Assembly: GCA_963575745.1 (NCBI GenBank)
Contig: CAUYUJ010022527.1
Span: 58,341-122,340 of the forward strand
Length of the DNA: 64,000 nucleotides
Origin: Prorocentrum cordatum
Lineage: Eukaryota; Sar; Dinophyceae; Prorocentrales; Prorocentraceae
Direction: 5' to 3'
In this document: piece after piece, positions 44,245 through 54,763 of the stretch
How positions within the stretch are numbered: the stretch's first letter is position 1
How the letters are laid out: each line of letters opens with the position of its first letter
Made by a program: the position numbers and the translations under genes
The notes under the pieces: model-generated
What the model saw: only the letters and a program-made list of their open reading frames with translations
The model's database searches: none
Told to the model about the DNA's origin: nothing

Positions 44245-47200
44245 CAGTCACTGATCGTTGATGCGGTGCAAATCGCCAAAGACCTGTTTGCTTACGGTCG
44301 CGATCCATTCGCGAATCGTGAACGCAGCTATGCGTTCGTAACAAACAGTGCTGGCTACGACTTGGACGACCCAACAATCCGGAGACACCCAAACGGAGAA
44401 ATCTGGCGACCACCACCTGGCGGTCTTGGGTGCCCTGGCTGTGTGGACAACAACTACAAGCAATCACCAAAGCACAGCAGGGATCCGAAGATGTGTCGGT
44501 GGTATGATGTTGAACCGTATTACTGGGACTGTCCAAGCTGTAAGAAGGAATATCAGAAGAGCAATCCTCACCACACCAAGATATCTGGCCAATGCAGATT
44601 CGCCGAAAAATGGAAGCTGCCAGATAACTTTGGCCAGCCGCGCCCGGCGGGGCAAGCCGCTCCTGCGGCGCCAGCCGCGGAAGCGGCTCCAGCCGCAGAA
44701 GCGGCGCCAGCCGCAAAAGCGGCGCCGGCCGCGAGAGCGCGCATACGCGCGCCTAGGCCGCCACGGCCTGGTGAGGGCGATCCAACCGCAGGCGCCAGCA
44801 GCCATGACATCACCAGAGCCGACGGGGCTAATGGTGGCAACAGTGGCGCTGGCAGCTCTGACGATCACCGTAGACTGCCACAAGTTGCAGCAAGGCGCGG
44901 ACGCATGGAGGGAGGAGATCCTCCACCACCGCCGCAGCCTCAAGCAGAGCCGAGGCCAAGGCCAAGGCTCCCTGATTGGACTCGCTTCGACGTTCAGCTC
45001 AGCCTCCAAAACCTGCGCAGCTTCGACCCAGCTGTAGTGCAGCGAGAACTCCGCAAACTCCACCTGAGATGGTTTCATGCCAAGGAGCCAAAAATGCGGA
45101 TGATTCTAACCAAGGTTGGTCTGGGTGAAACCCGTTTGAGTCTGATCAAAGGCATTTGTGACTCGTGTAGAGAATGTCGAGCCTGGGACAAACCAGGCAA
45201 CACGGTGATGCCTTCTGTGTCACTGCCAGGACGTTTCAACGAGGAAGTCGAATGTGATCTTTTCTTTTACAAACAGGAACATATTGTTTTTCACATCATC
45301 GACCGTTGTATTCGCTGGGCAGCTGGCACAGAGATTCCTGATAAAGCCATGCATACTGTTCTCGATGCCTATCATACTACTTGGATGCAACATGGCCCTG
45401 CTAAAATCTTATACTCCGATGGGGAAGGAGCACTGAATAATGATACAGCAAAGGCCATCCTTAAGGCTAAGGGAACAGAGCTTCGTATTCGAGCGCGTGG
45501 CCAACACGCTACAACTATCGAAGCTAGGAACGGCATCCTGCGACACCTCTTACACGTGATGGGAGAAGAATTGAATAGATTAAATATTCCTCTCAATTTC
45601 ACTCGTCTCTTACATGAAGCCTTGTTTGCCAGCAACGCATTTACCTTCTACAATGAAGTGTCTCCGTACAATGCGCTGTATGGCAGACAACCAGCTATGC
45701 TTCCCGATTTCCCTGTCTTGGATCATGATCAGTCCGCTGAATCATCAGATCACTCAAGGGAGGAAACAATCAGGAGGGTTAGTCTGGAGGCAATCACGCA
45801 GGCCACTGCGGTTGCCAAGACGAACAGGGCTCTCCGTACGAAGACTACTGCTACGGGTGAATTTCACTACAAAGAGGGAGATCTCGTGGACTATCATCGC
45901 CCGACCACCACGAAAGACGACTGGGGTGGATGGAGTGGTCCATACCCGGTCATCCGCAACGAACCTGACCGAGGCCAGGTCATCGTGAAGGTCGGCAGTC
46001 GCGAAGTGCGAGTACAGTATCCTGACACACGACACACGCTGTACATCGAAGCACTTATGGTCCGCGAGATAGGATCGGACAATACGGCCCTTCGGACAGT
46101 ATTGGCCTTTATTGCCGGTCTGCCAGCGGGGAAACCCGCCATGACTTTCGGATATCTACCAGCGAAACAGGGTCGGCTGCAGATGACTGCTGCGAGCCGA
46201 CTTTCGCCTAAGGTGCACTTGGCTCTTCAGTACCTCATACGCAACTACTTTCGTATTGAAAACGTTGTTGCTGTACGACTTGCCAAGAGCCTGACGAAGT
46301 TGCCTGCTGCACCCTATGCAGACAGCTGTACACTAGTGCACTATGATAATGATGTGACCCCTGGTTTTCATTACTATGAAGCTGATGGCACTGCCTTGAA
46401 CATCTATGACATCACAGGATCTACACACTCACGCATCATCCAGTGTCTTAAATCCAGGAAGCCGTCTGCTGGATTTGACCAAGACCTCACTAAGTTTGAG
46501 GAACTCGCTGATGGTCCACCACCAAGCGAATCACCTCCAGCAGCTGCTCCTGAGGAGCCTCCTACGGATAACGATGGTCGGCTCCCGACCATCATAGAGG
46601 AAACAGAAGAAGATCTGGATGCTTTTGTCTTGAAGTCGTGGTATGCTGAACTGATGGATGACAGAACACTCCTTGAAGCTGACACAGAGGAAGTCATGCA
46701 TACAGTTCCCACATACATGACAGACACACAGTGTGTGTTAGTCTCTACGACCTGTGAAGATGTGCAAGGCCACTTGCCGGAGCGGGGTCACCCGCCAGGA
46801 TACGACATGGACACTTCTTACTACGTTCCTTTATGCTCCACGGATCCGGATAGCAAATATGATCTGGACTCCGATGAGCACGGGAAGTACATCGAGCTCT
46901 GCTTCACTGCAGACATGTCCAAAGTCGTCCTGTCCGAGCAGCAACACCGATTGTTGGATGACAGCAGCGTCACAACTATGCGAGTATACGTTAGCGCTGC
47001 CTCCAAACGTGCCGTGGTCGTCAAGGAAGACGATCTACTCACGAAGGCCGACATCCAAGCAAATCCGGTCAAAGTTTCCAAAGCCCTCTACACAGAATTG
47101 AAGACTTGGCTTGACAACAAATGCTTCCAGATGACTGACTTAAGCAAGGCGTCTAACATCATGACGTCACGCTACGTATACAAATGGAAGTTTGTCAAGA

Positions 47201-48804
47201 ACGAAAAGGGCGAAATGGAAAGGACGATCAGGTTACGCTTGGTACTCCGTGGCTTCATGGACCTTGAAGCCTTTGATGTCGAAACCTTCTCTGGCACGGC
47301 AAGGAGGTCAAGCCAGAGACTGCTCGCAAGTTCTGCTGCATGCAACAAAGCTTGGATCATCGCTTCCCTGGACATCAACATGGCTTTCTTGAAGGGACTG
47401 ACCTATGGCGAGCTCGCCGCGGCAACGGGCGAGAAAGAGCGTGTGGTGTGCTTCACACTACCACCTGGGTCAGCAGCTGTCCTTCGCACACTGCCAGGCT
47501 TTGAGTCATATGACGAATCAAAGCATTGTCTCCGGTGTCTGAAACCGGGGACGGGCACGAAGGATGCTCCCAGGGCATTCTCGCTGAAGCTCAGGTCCAT
47601 CACTAGGAGCTTTGGGCTACAGCCTACTTCATACGACGAAGAGTTCGAGATGAGCCCAAACCTCTTGACAGCCAAGCACGTTGATGACATCAATATGACT
47701 GGGAAGGAAGAGGCTATTGACAAGTATGTCAAGTGTGTTGAAGATACGTTTGGGAAGTGCAAACTGAACAAGCACACATACACAAACTGTGCCGTTCGGT
47801 ACAACAAGACCGATGATGGGAGCGTCACTCTTGATCAGGACGAATACATCAAACAGCTTCGTCCTATCACACATCCAGAGCTCACAGGAGCTGATCCTGA
47901 GAGCAAAGCGACAAAGACGATTTCTGACATGTTCGTCAGTCTTCGTGGCGCTCTAGCCTATGCGTTGATCACGCAGGTATGGCTGATGGTCTATGTTGTC
48001 TCACTACAACGTATCCAGGAACCGACAAACATCCAGGTACGACGACTAAACGCGGTTACCAGAAAGCTACAGGCAGGTCCGAAGAAGATCGTGTATCAAG
48101 CTATGACCCCAACAGGAGAAGTCGACCTGCATAGCGATTCTGGCTATCGTCGTCTCAACGGAGATGAAGACGACGAAGTCAAAGGCTATGGTATCCGCGG
48201 GGCTAACCTGCTGAGGCGTGGCCACACGCAAGCGGGGAAACCCGTCGTGCACCTGGTGGACGCATACTGCAAGTCTCATCGACTGCAGGTGCGTTCGAGC
48301 TACTCTGCGGAAACACTGGCAGCAGCCCACAACTTGGAAGACTGCTACCCGACCATTGTAACGCTCCACGAGCTACACTCGGGACCATTGACCCCCACAC
48401 AGTTAAAGAACATATTGGAAATGGGTGGTCTATGTATCAAAGTCACTCTGACTATTGATGCCGAGTCTGTCTTCAAGTCTTTGTCTAGCAAAGATCTGAA
48501 GAAGCCCACAGAATGTACTCTGCTTGGGCACATCAGCTGGATCCGCCAGATGATGGAACGCGGAATCGTGGAAAGCGTCCAATGGTGTGACACGCGGGAT
48601 ATGACTGCCGATGGTCATACCAAAGGTAGTATTGACCGCGCGTTGCTCCTACAAGTAATGGCCGGCCAGCAATCCTTCAAGCACGAGCTGAAGAAACATA
48701 CACCGTATAGGGCGGGCAGGTCGTCTCAGGACGGCCCTGCCTCCCGAGCCAGCGGGGAAACCCGCGGGCAGGTGCGCTTTAGTAGCGAGGAAACTCGCCG
48801 GTAG
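44200..48804 (+). CDS. ORF3: Pol with integrase, reverse transcriptase, RNase H
   Basis: About 1,534 codons from TTG 44200 (first ATG 44242). An N-terminal CxxC-rich module (GCPGC, CPSC) and a Pro/Ala linker come first. Integrase follows: HHCC finger H288, H293, C320, C323; catalytic D353, D407 and E441. Next is a strand-rich module with GGWSGPYPVIRN, then an acidic linker. The copia-type RT (about 1000-1240) has SLDINMAFLKG (D1058) and HVDD (D1162, D1163). RNase H has D1313 (SDSG), E1371 (SAET), D1420 (IDAESVF) and D1471 (TADGHTKG). All catalytic residues expected for a working polymerase are present, with no internal stop. Expression relative to ORF2 must use reinitiation, frameshifting, splicing or a separate trans-spliced mRNA. 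The HVDD variant of YVDD is common in dinoflagellate copia elements as far as I recall. Confidence 0.93.
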   Translation: MNKELARAAQYTYRMQSLIVDAVQIAKDLFAYGRDPFANRERSYAFVTNSAGYDLDDPTIRRHPNGEIWRPPPGGLGCPGCVDNNYKQSPKHSRDPKMCRWYDVEPYYWDCPSCKKEYQKSNPHHTKISGQCRFAEKWKLPDNFGQPRPAGQAAPAAPAAEAAPAAEAAPAAKAAPAARARIRAPRPPRPGEGDPTAGASSHDITRADGANGGNSGAGSSDDHRRLPQVAARRGRMEGGDPPPPPQPQAEPRPRPRLPDWTRFDVQLSLQNLRSFDPAVVQRELRKLHLRWFHAKEPKMRMILTKVGLGETRLSLIKGICDSCRECRAWDKPGNTVMPSVSLPGRFNEEVECDLFFYKQEHIVFHIIDRCIRWAAGTEIPDKAMHTVLDAYHTTWMQHGPAKILYSDGEGALNNDTAKAILKAKGTELRIRARGQHATTIEARNGILRHLLHVMGEELNRLNIPLNFTRLLHEALFASNAFTFYNEVSPYNALYGRQPAMLPDFPVLDHDQSAESSDHSREETIRRVSLEAITQATAVAKTNRALRTKTTATGEFHYKEGDLVDYHRPTTTKDDWGGWSGPYPVIRNEPDRGQVIVKVGSREVRVQYPDTRHTLYIEALMVREIGSDNTALRTVLAFIAGLPAGKPAMTFGYLPAKQGRLQMTAASRLSPKVHLALQYLIRNYFRIENVVAVRLAKSLTKLPAAPYADSCTLVHYDNDVTPGFHYYEADGTALNIYDITGSTHSRIIQCLKSRKPSAGFDQDLTKFEELADGPPPSESPPAAAPEEPPTDNDGRLPTIIEETEEDLDAFVLKSWYAELMDDRTLLEADTEEVMHTVPTYMTDTQCVLVSTTCEDVQGHLPERGHPPGYDMDTSYYVPLCSTDPDSKYDLDSDEHGKYIELCFTADMSKVVLSEQQHRLLDDSSVTTMRVYVSAASKRAVVVKEDDLLTKADIQANPVKVSKALYTELKTWLDNKCFQMTDLSKASNIMTSRYVYKWKFVKNEKGEMERTIRLRLVLRGFMDLEAFDVETFSGTARRSSQRLLASSAACNKAWIIASLDINMAFLKGLTYGELAAATGEKERVVCFTLPPGSAAVLRTLPGFESYDESKHCLRCLKPGTGTKDAPRAFSLKLRSITRSFGLQPTSYDEEFEMSPNLLTAKHVDDINMTGKEEAIDKYVKCVEDTFGKCKLNKHTYTNCAVRYNKTDDGSVTLDQDEYIKQLRPITHPELTGADPESKATKTISDMFVSLRGALAYALITQVWLMVYVVSLQRIQEPTNIQVRRLNAVTRKLQAGPKKIVYQAMTPTGEVDLHSDSGYRRLNGDEDDEVKGYGIRGANLLRRGHTQAGKPVVHLVDAYCKSHRLQVRSSYSAETLAAAHNLEDCYPTIVTLHELHSGPLTPTQLKNILEMGGLCIKVTLTIDAESVFKSLSSKDLKKPTECTLLGHISWIRQMMERGIVESVQWCDTRDMTADGHTKGSIDRALLLQVMAGQQSFKHELKKHTPYRAGRSSQDGPASRASGETRGQVRFSSEETRR

Positions 48805-48908
48805 CGAGGCTACTCGCGCGCCCTTTCCTTGTAGGCAGCCGCTGCTGCTTAGCACTGTTTTTCCGCATAATGTAGAAGTGCGGTACCTGCTCGTCTCCTC
48901 CCCCTCCG
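48805..48908 (+). other. Retrotransposon 3' non-coding segment
   Basis: Between the ORF3 stop and the 3' LTR. It starts with a GCGAG-GCTA-CTCGC hairpin (48804-48817) and ends in a pyrimidine run (CTCGTCTCCTCCCCCTCC) right before the LTR, where a polypurine tract would be expected. Confidence 0.7.
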
Positions 48909-49194
48909 ACTTTAAACGGAGAAGGTTAAAGGCGAGGTATAAATCGAGCATGTACCGCTGCCGTGCCTGGCTCAAGCCGGGCCCGGCCAAGATATATGAC
49001 TGTGCCTCACTGAGGCGCACGACTTGCATCAGAGATCGGAAAATACCTTTTCCATTGACGATGCCCATCCTATCCTTTACTCCAGATCCCATGCTTCGTC
49101 TCGCTCTCTTGCTCATGCGATATGAGCCAAAGCCTGGGATATGGCAACGCTTAAAGCGTAACACATACCTAAGCTTACCAGCTTGTTTTCGACT
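48909..49194 (+). repeat. 3' LTR (286 bp)
   Basis: One base longer than the 5' LTR (an extra C in the GGCCAAG run), otherwise identical by eye. It carries the same ATG and open frame; after the LTR that frame continues into flanking DNA and stops at TGA 49286-49288. Confidence 0.95.
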
Positions 49195-49199
49195 GGGTA
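49195..49199. repeat. Target-site duplication, right (GGGTA)
   Basis: Matches 32813-32817. It is followed by AACCCCTCCCC, which is complementary to the left flank GGGGAGGGG, so the insertion split an inverted repeat. Confidence 0.85.
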
Positions 49200-49295
49200 A
49201 ACCCCTCCCCGAAGGGGATGAAGGAGGTTGGAAGAGGAAACTCCCGGAACCACCTACGCCCAGAGGGCTGGTGGGATTTCGAGGGTGATTGGGGA

Positions 49296-49394
49296 TATCA
49301 AGTCGGCGCTGGGTCCCCCTGGCGGCGCCTCAGACGCCGTCCCTGGTACCCTCAGCGCGCCAGGGAGAACTCTGGGACAGCGCCGAGACAAGGA
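49296..49394. repeat. Foldback element FB1, copy 3
   Basis: Arms TCAAGTCGGCGCTGGGTCCC (49296-49318) and GGGACAGCGCCGAGACAAGG (49374-49394) are inverted copies. The loop has CCCCCTGGCGGCGCC and CAGCGCGCCAG in the same order as the copy at 11222-11368. It lies about 100 bp from the 3' LTR. Confidence 0.75.
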
Positions 49395-49447
49395 CGGGGA
49401 TTGGGGATTTGGGGATCGAAGCCTCTTGTCAGGTCCGTTGTTACTTC

Positions 49448-50170
49448 ATGGGGGATGTCGAGCTCGTGTACGACCAGAAGGCAAAGTGCAGCATCGTCGC
49501 GAAAACAGATATCCCTGCAGAAGCCTTCATCATGTTGGAGCAGGCCATGTTTCCAGGAGTGCCAACGTTCCTGTTCCCGAGATGTGCCGCCGAGGTGCCG
49601 AGCTGTATCCTGGGAGCTCCTCTCGGCTGGCTTCCGAGGTGGTTCCCCCTCTTCGACAACAGCCAGCAGCCTGGGGAGTTCTTCATGCGCTACCTTCGCG
49701 TCCACCTGAACGCGGCCGCGCGGCTGTACATCATGGGCGCCATGATCAACCACTCCTGCGTGCCGAACTGCGAGCGTGTGACTCGGGATGACGGACTGAG
49801 CGTGGTAATAGCAAACAGGGCCATTGCCGCTGGAGAGGATATATCGGTGTCATACATGTCCAGCGTCTTGGGGACCCCCTTGCTGTTCAGGCAGCTTCTT
49901 CTGTTCCACCGCTACGGCTTCTGGTGCGATTGCAAGGCCTGCCGAGGATCGTTCAGTATTGAAGAGGAGGCGGAGATGACGAGAGCATGGAGGAAGGCGA
50001 GCGAGACGAGATCCCACGGTTCTATGGATGTTAAGATTGACAAGTTGTTGTTCGGCCTGGGGAAGACACACTACCCCAAGTTGTACTCCGAGGAGTGCAG
50101 GGCCGCGAAGCTCAACTACGAGAGAATGCACGCCTTCCTGAATTGCGTCCCCATCTCGGAGGAGGGCTAG
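49448..50170 (+). CDS. SET-domain protein, SMYD-like (probable lysine methyltransferase)
   Basis: 241 codons from ATG 49448 to TAG 50168-50170. The frame is open from 49289 but its first part runs through foldback DNA, so an upstream exon joined at an AG near 49430 (CTTGTCAG) is likely. IVAKTDIPAEAFIMLEQ matches the SET N-terminal strand. GAMINHSCVPNCERV (about 49738-49782) is the SAM-binding NHSC-PN motif. AIAAGEDISVSYM supplies the C-terminal GE-x-SY motif, and FHRYGFWCDCKAC is the post-SET cysteine cluster. Such proteins methylate lysines on histones or other proteins. No MYND zinc finger is seen between the SET halves, unlike true SMYD proteins. The C-terminal 60 residues are helical and unassigned. 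Confidence 0.8.
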   Translation: MGDVELVYDQKAKCSIVAKTDIPAEAFIMLEQAMFPGVPTFLFPRCAAEVPSCILGAPLGWLPRWFPLFDNSQQPGEFFMRYLRVHLNAAARLYIMGAMINHSCVPNCERVTRDDGLSVVIANRAIAAGEDISVSYMSSVLGTPLLFRQLLLFHRYGFWCDCKACRGSFSIEEEAEMTRAWRKASETRSHGSMDVKIDKLLFGLGKTHYPKLYSEECRAAKLNYERMHAFLNCVPISEEG

Positions 50171-50496
50171 TTGAGACAACGGCGGCGCTCCCGCCTTGCC
50201 CGAATCCGCTGAAAATCAGTCCCGAGGACCCTGCCGGGGTTCATCCTGACTCGCTTTCCGAGGCGGAGCCAGGCGTGACGACGAGAAGCCACGAGGAGTC
50301 CCAACAAGGACGACAGACGCAAGGGAGAGCCAGCGCTGTCTCGACGGGCCTTCTCCGACGATCCTGCTCATCGTGCTGCTGGTGCACGTCATGCGGCAGC
50401 TGTTCTGGTGCGTGTGGTGGGCCAGAACCTCCCTGGGGCTCCCCGGCTAGGCGCGCTGGCCGCCCAGGCCAGCGGCCGCCCGCCGCGCCGCTCCGG
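50171..50496. other. 3' flank of the SET gene
   Basis: No second gene recognised. It may be 3' UTR, grading into the box that begins the GAT array. Confidence 0.4.
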
Positions 50497-51130
50497 CCCT
50501 GTGCAAACATGGTCTGGCGCGCATGGCGATGACGAGGAGGAGGACGACGACGACGGCGACGACGACGATGATGAAGGATGATGAGGAGAAGGAGGCGGGT
50601 GATGACGATGATGATGATGACGATGTTGATGGTGATGATGATGATGCTGACGATGAAACTTACGATGCTGATGCCTATGATGATGCTGACGATGGTGGTG
50701 GTGATGATGATTTCAATATCGATAATGATGACGATGCTCATGAAGATGTTGACGATGATGATGTTTCTGTTGATGATGATGACGATGGTGATGCTTTGAA
50801 TGACGATGATGATGACGACGATGACGGTGATGATGACGATGGCGATGACGATGATGATGGTTCTGATGATGATATGATGATGATGATGATCATGCTGCTG
50901 ATGATCATGATGCTGATGATGACGATATGATGATGATGCTGATGCTGATGACGCTGATGGCAATCATGATGATGGTTTTCATTCTGACGAGGATTATGCT
51001 GCTGATGATGACCCTAAAGATGATGGTAGGAATGATGATGATGATGATGAGGATGATGATGCCGGTGGTAAGATGGTCATCGTGATAATGATGTTGATTT
51101 TGACGATGATTGTGACACTGACGACGATTG

Positions 51131-51178
<48 letters not shown>

Positions 51179-54100
51179 CGGGTATGATGATGGAATTGGT
51201 GGCGATGATGGTGGCGATGACGGTGGTGACGATGTTACAATACTGATGACGGTGGTATAATGATGATGCTTACGATGAGGATTGCGATGATGATGATGCT
51301 GCTGATGGTGCTTATGATGATGCTGATGGCACTGATGATGATGCTGCTGATGATGATAATGATTGGGGGAGATGTAGGATGAGAAGCAAGAGGAGTGGGA
51401 GGAATAGGTGGGTGGGGAGAAGGAGGAGCAGGATGATGTCGATGGTGAGGACAACGATGACGATGACGATGCTGATGATGATGATGATGCTGCTGATGCT
51501 GATGCTGCTGATGCTGATGATGATGCTGATGGTGCTTATGATTGTGGGGATGACAATTCTACAATGATGATGGCGATGGTATGATGATGATGCTGACGAT
51601 GCCGATGAGGATGGCGATGATCATGCTGATGATGCTCCTGGTGATGATAATTATGATGGTGATGATGATGATGGTGATGCTCGGAAGGAGGATGCACATG
51701 AGTAGGTGTTTGAGCATACTTAGTGGGATGAGACGAAGAAGGAGGAGGAGGATGAGGAGGCCCTGTGCACTGCGGCCTGATGCGCATGGCTACAATGACG
51801 ATGGCGCTACGACGAAGACTGCGATGATGAAGATGATGATGGTGACCCTGACGATTATGATGATGGCAATGGGAAGTATGATGTCGATGTCGGTGTCGAT
51901 GTCGATGACGACGATTGTCATGATGATGATGGCGATGGCGATGATAATTATGTTGTTGATACTAATGACGATGATGATGAGGAGTTTTCTGATGATGATG
52001 ATGATGACGATGCTGACCATGATGATGATGATAATAATGATGCTTATGATGATGATGACGATGATGAATGTGATGGTTGTGGTGTTGATGCTGCTTGTGG
52101 TGGTGAGACGCTTATGATAGTGGTTTCATTGTTTTGCTGATGGTGGCAATGACGATGCTGGTGATGATGCTGATGGTGGTGATGGTGATTGTGATTGTGA
52201 AGATCCTCTTGTTGATGATGATGATGATGATGATGATGCTGACACTGGTGATGAGCAGGAGGAGGGGGAGGAAGGGGAGGAGGAGGAGGAGGAGGAGGAG
52301 GAGGAGGCTGACGTGCATGATGGTGATGAGGGTGATTACGATGATGAGGAGGGAGAAGAGGAGGAGTGACATGGTGAGTGGGACGAGGATAAGGAGGGTG
52401 AGGCCCTGTGCAAAACGGTCTGCCGCGCATGATGATGACGACGCTGCCGCGAGGACGAACGCGATGGTGATGATGACGATGATGATGATGATGATGACGA
52501 TGATGATGATATTGATGATGATAACGGAGATGCTGGTGATGACCTCGATGATGATTATGATGATGGTGATGGGGATGTGTCGATCTCGATGGCGATGTCG
52601 ATGACGATAATGATGATGCTGCTGACGATGCGAATGATGATGATGACGACGATGCTGATGCTTCTGATGATGATGACCGCACTGATGACGATGAATTTGT
52701 TTATGATGAGGCTGGCTATGGCAGTGACGACTATGATGATGCTGAGCATGATGCTGCATCTTATGAGTATTACGTAATGTGATGATGAGTGTATCGAGCA
52801 GATTGACGATCGCGACGGCGAGGAAAGGGAGTCCCTTTGAAACACGGTTCGGTTCTCACGATGTTCATGTTGACGACGGCGATGGTGTTGGCGATGGCGA
52901 TGGTGACGATGATGATGACGATGATGATGATACCGTACTGATTGCGATAGTGATGATGATGATGATGATGATGAGATGAGATGATGGTGATGGCGATGAT
53001 GATGACCTTGATAATGATGATGACGATGATGATGGTGATGATAACGTTTGTAATGCTGCGGATATTGCAGATCAGAAGGATGACCATGAGGAGTTGGAGT
53101 TGGTGGAGGATAAGAATCTGTGTAACACTGTCCGGCGTGCATGACGTCACTGTTAGTTGGCCGAGACGATGGCGATGGCGACGGTCATTTGGATGGCGAT
53201 GGCTATGGCGATGGCATTGACGATGTTGATTCTGATGATGATGACGATGACGCTGAGGTTGACGATGGCGATGGTAGTGGTGATGATTATGACGATGATG
53301 ATAATCAACTCGGATAAAGACGGTAGATATGTTGATGATGATCATGCGGCCGATAAAGATGATGGTAATGATGATCATAAAGATAATCCTGATGATGCTG
53401 ATGATGATGATGATAATGGTGATGGTGGTGTTGATGGCGATGGTGATGATGACGACTTTGATGGGAATGATGGTGATGTTGATCATAATGATGACGGCGC
53501 TTGGCGATGCCGATGCCTACGATGATGGTGAAGATGGTGAAGATGAAGATAAATCTCATGATGATAATGATGATGATGATGTTGATGATGATGCTGATGA
53601 CGAGTATGATGATGGAATTGGTGATGTTGAAGCTTACGATGATGGTGATGGCGGTGATGTTGGTACGGCAATGGTGATGGTGGTGTGAAGAGGCTGACGA
53701 TGACGATGACGACGTCGACGGCGATAATGATCATGTTGCGCATGCTTCTGATGATGATGATGATGATGATGCTGATGGTGATGATGATGGGGACGGTGAT
53801 GATGATCCTGGTGGTGATCAAGAGGAGGATTAGCATGAGGAGTGGGAGGCGTATGAGGAGACCCTGAGCAAAGCAGTCCGCCGCGCATGACGATGATGTT
53901 GACGATGACGACTGCGATGGCGACGACGACGACGATGGCGATGGCGGTGGCGGTTGCGATGCTGCTGATGATGTTGATGATGATGCCAGTGATGATGATG
54001 GTGATGATGATGACGATGATGATGATGGTGATGACGGTGGTGATGGTGATGAGGAGGAGGGGTCTGAACATGACAAATTGGCGGAGGAGGAGACGATTTG

Positions 54101-54531
54101 GTGCAACACAGTCTGACGCGCACCACGATGGTGTTGACGATGACGGTGGCGATGAGCATGATGACAACGATAGTGAAGATGATCCTGTTGCTGATGCTGA
54201 TGATCATGACCATAATCATTGTAAGGCGGATGAAAATCTTGATATTAATGATGATGACGACGATCATGATCGTGATGACGATGATGATGGTTGTTATCAG
54301 GGTGATGCTGATGATGATGATCATCATGATGATACTGATGCTGATGATGATGATGGAGATGATGATGCTGATGATGATAATCATGATGGTGATGGTGATG
54401 ATGATGATGATGCTGATGATGCTGATGACGATGATGACGACGATGATGATGATGGTGGTGAGGATGATGGTGTTGGTGGTGGTTATGAAGAAGAGGATGA
54501 GGAGCAGGAAGAGGAGGATGATGGTGATGAC

Positions 54532-54574
<43 letters not shown>

Positions 54575-54713
54575 GTGATGGTGATGCTGATGCTGATGCT
54601 GATGCTGATGATGCTGATGATGATGATGCTGATGATGATGATGCTGATGATGGTAGTGGTGATGATGATGCTGATGAAGTTGGTTATGATGATGATGATG
54701 CTGATGATGTTGG

Positions 54714-54763
<50 letters not shown>

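Larger units (their letters stand above)
33224..48817 (+). repeat. About 52 dispersed 14-nt hairpins (GCGGG-GNNA-CCCGC family)
   Basis: Five-bp stem, four-nt loop (rarely five). Copies by eye start at 33224, 33249, 33358, 33373, 34196, 34391, 34985, 35141, 35519, 35555, 35804, 36398, 36428, 37193, 37211, 37229, 37352, 37412, 37430, 37466, 38620, 38849, 38867, 39341, 39386, 39734, 40040, 40058, 40511, 40622, 40640, 40658, 41711, 41735, 41759, 41783, 42026, 42089, 42140, 43316, 43331, 43571, 44665, 44683, 44701, 44719, 46126, 46782, 48232, 48752, 48785 and 48804. Stems vary in step: GCGGG/CCCGC, GCGGA/TCCGC, GCGGC/GCCGC, GCGAG/CTCGC, with some G-U. Loops are mostly GCCA, GTCA, GACA, GCAA, GAAA or GCTA. 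They are read as AGPPA, RGQPA/RGHPP or SGATR/SGETR depending on frame. Confidence 0.9.
32818..49194 (+). mobile_element. 16.4-kb Ty1/copia LTR retrotransposon
   Basis: Complete element: 5' LTR, tRNA primer-binding site, ORF1 (Gag core, knuckle, Tpt1/KptA-like domain, RING-H2, protease), ORF2 (methyltransferase-like segments), ORF3 (integrase, RT, RNase H), 3' LTR and a 5-bp target duplication. Integrase upstream of RT is the Ty1/copia order. The element is roughly three times longer than typical copia elements, mainly because of the giant ORF1. The LTRs differ by one indel in 285 bp and all enzyme motifs are present, so the insertion looks recent and may be competent. Its composition is visibly less GC-rich than its flanks. 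Confidence 0.95.
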
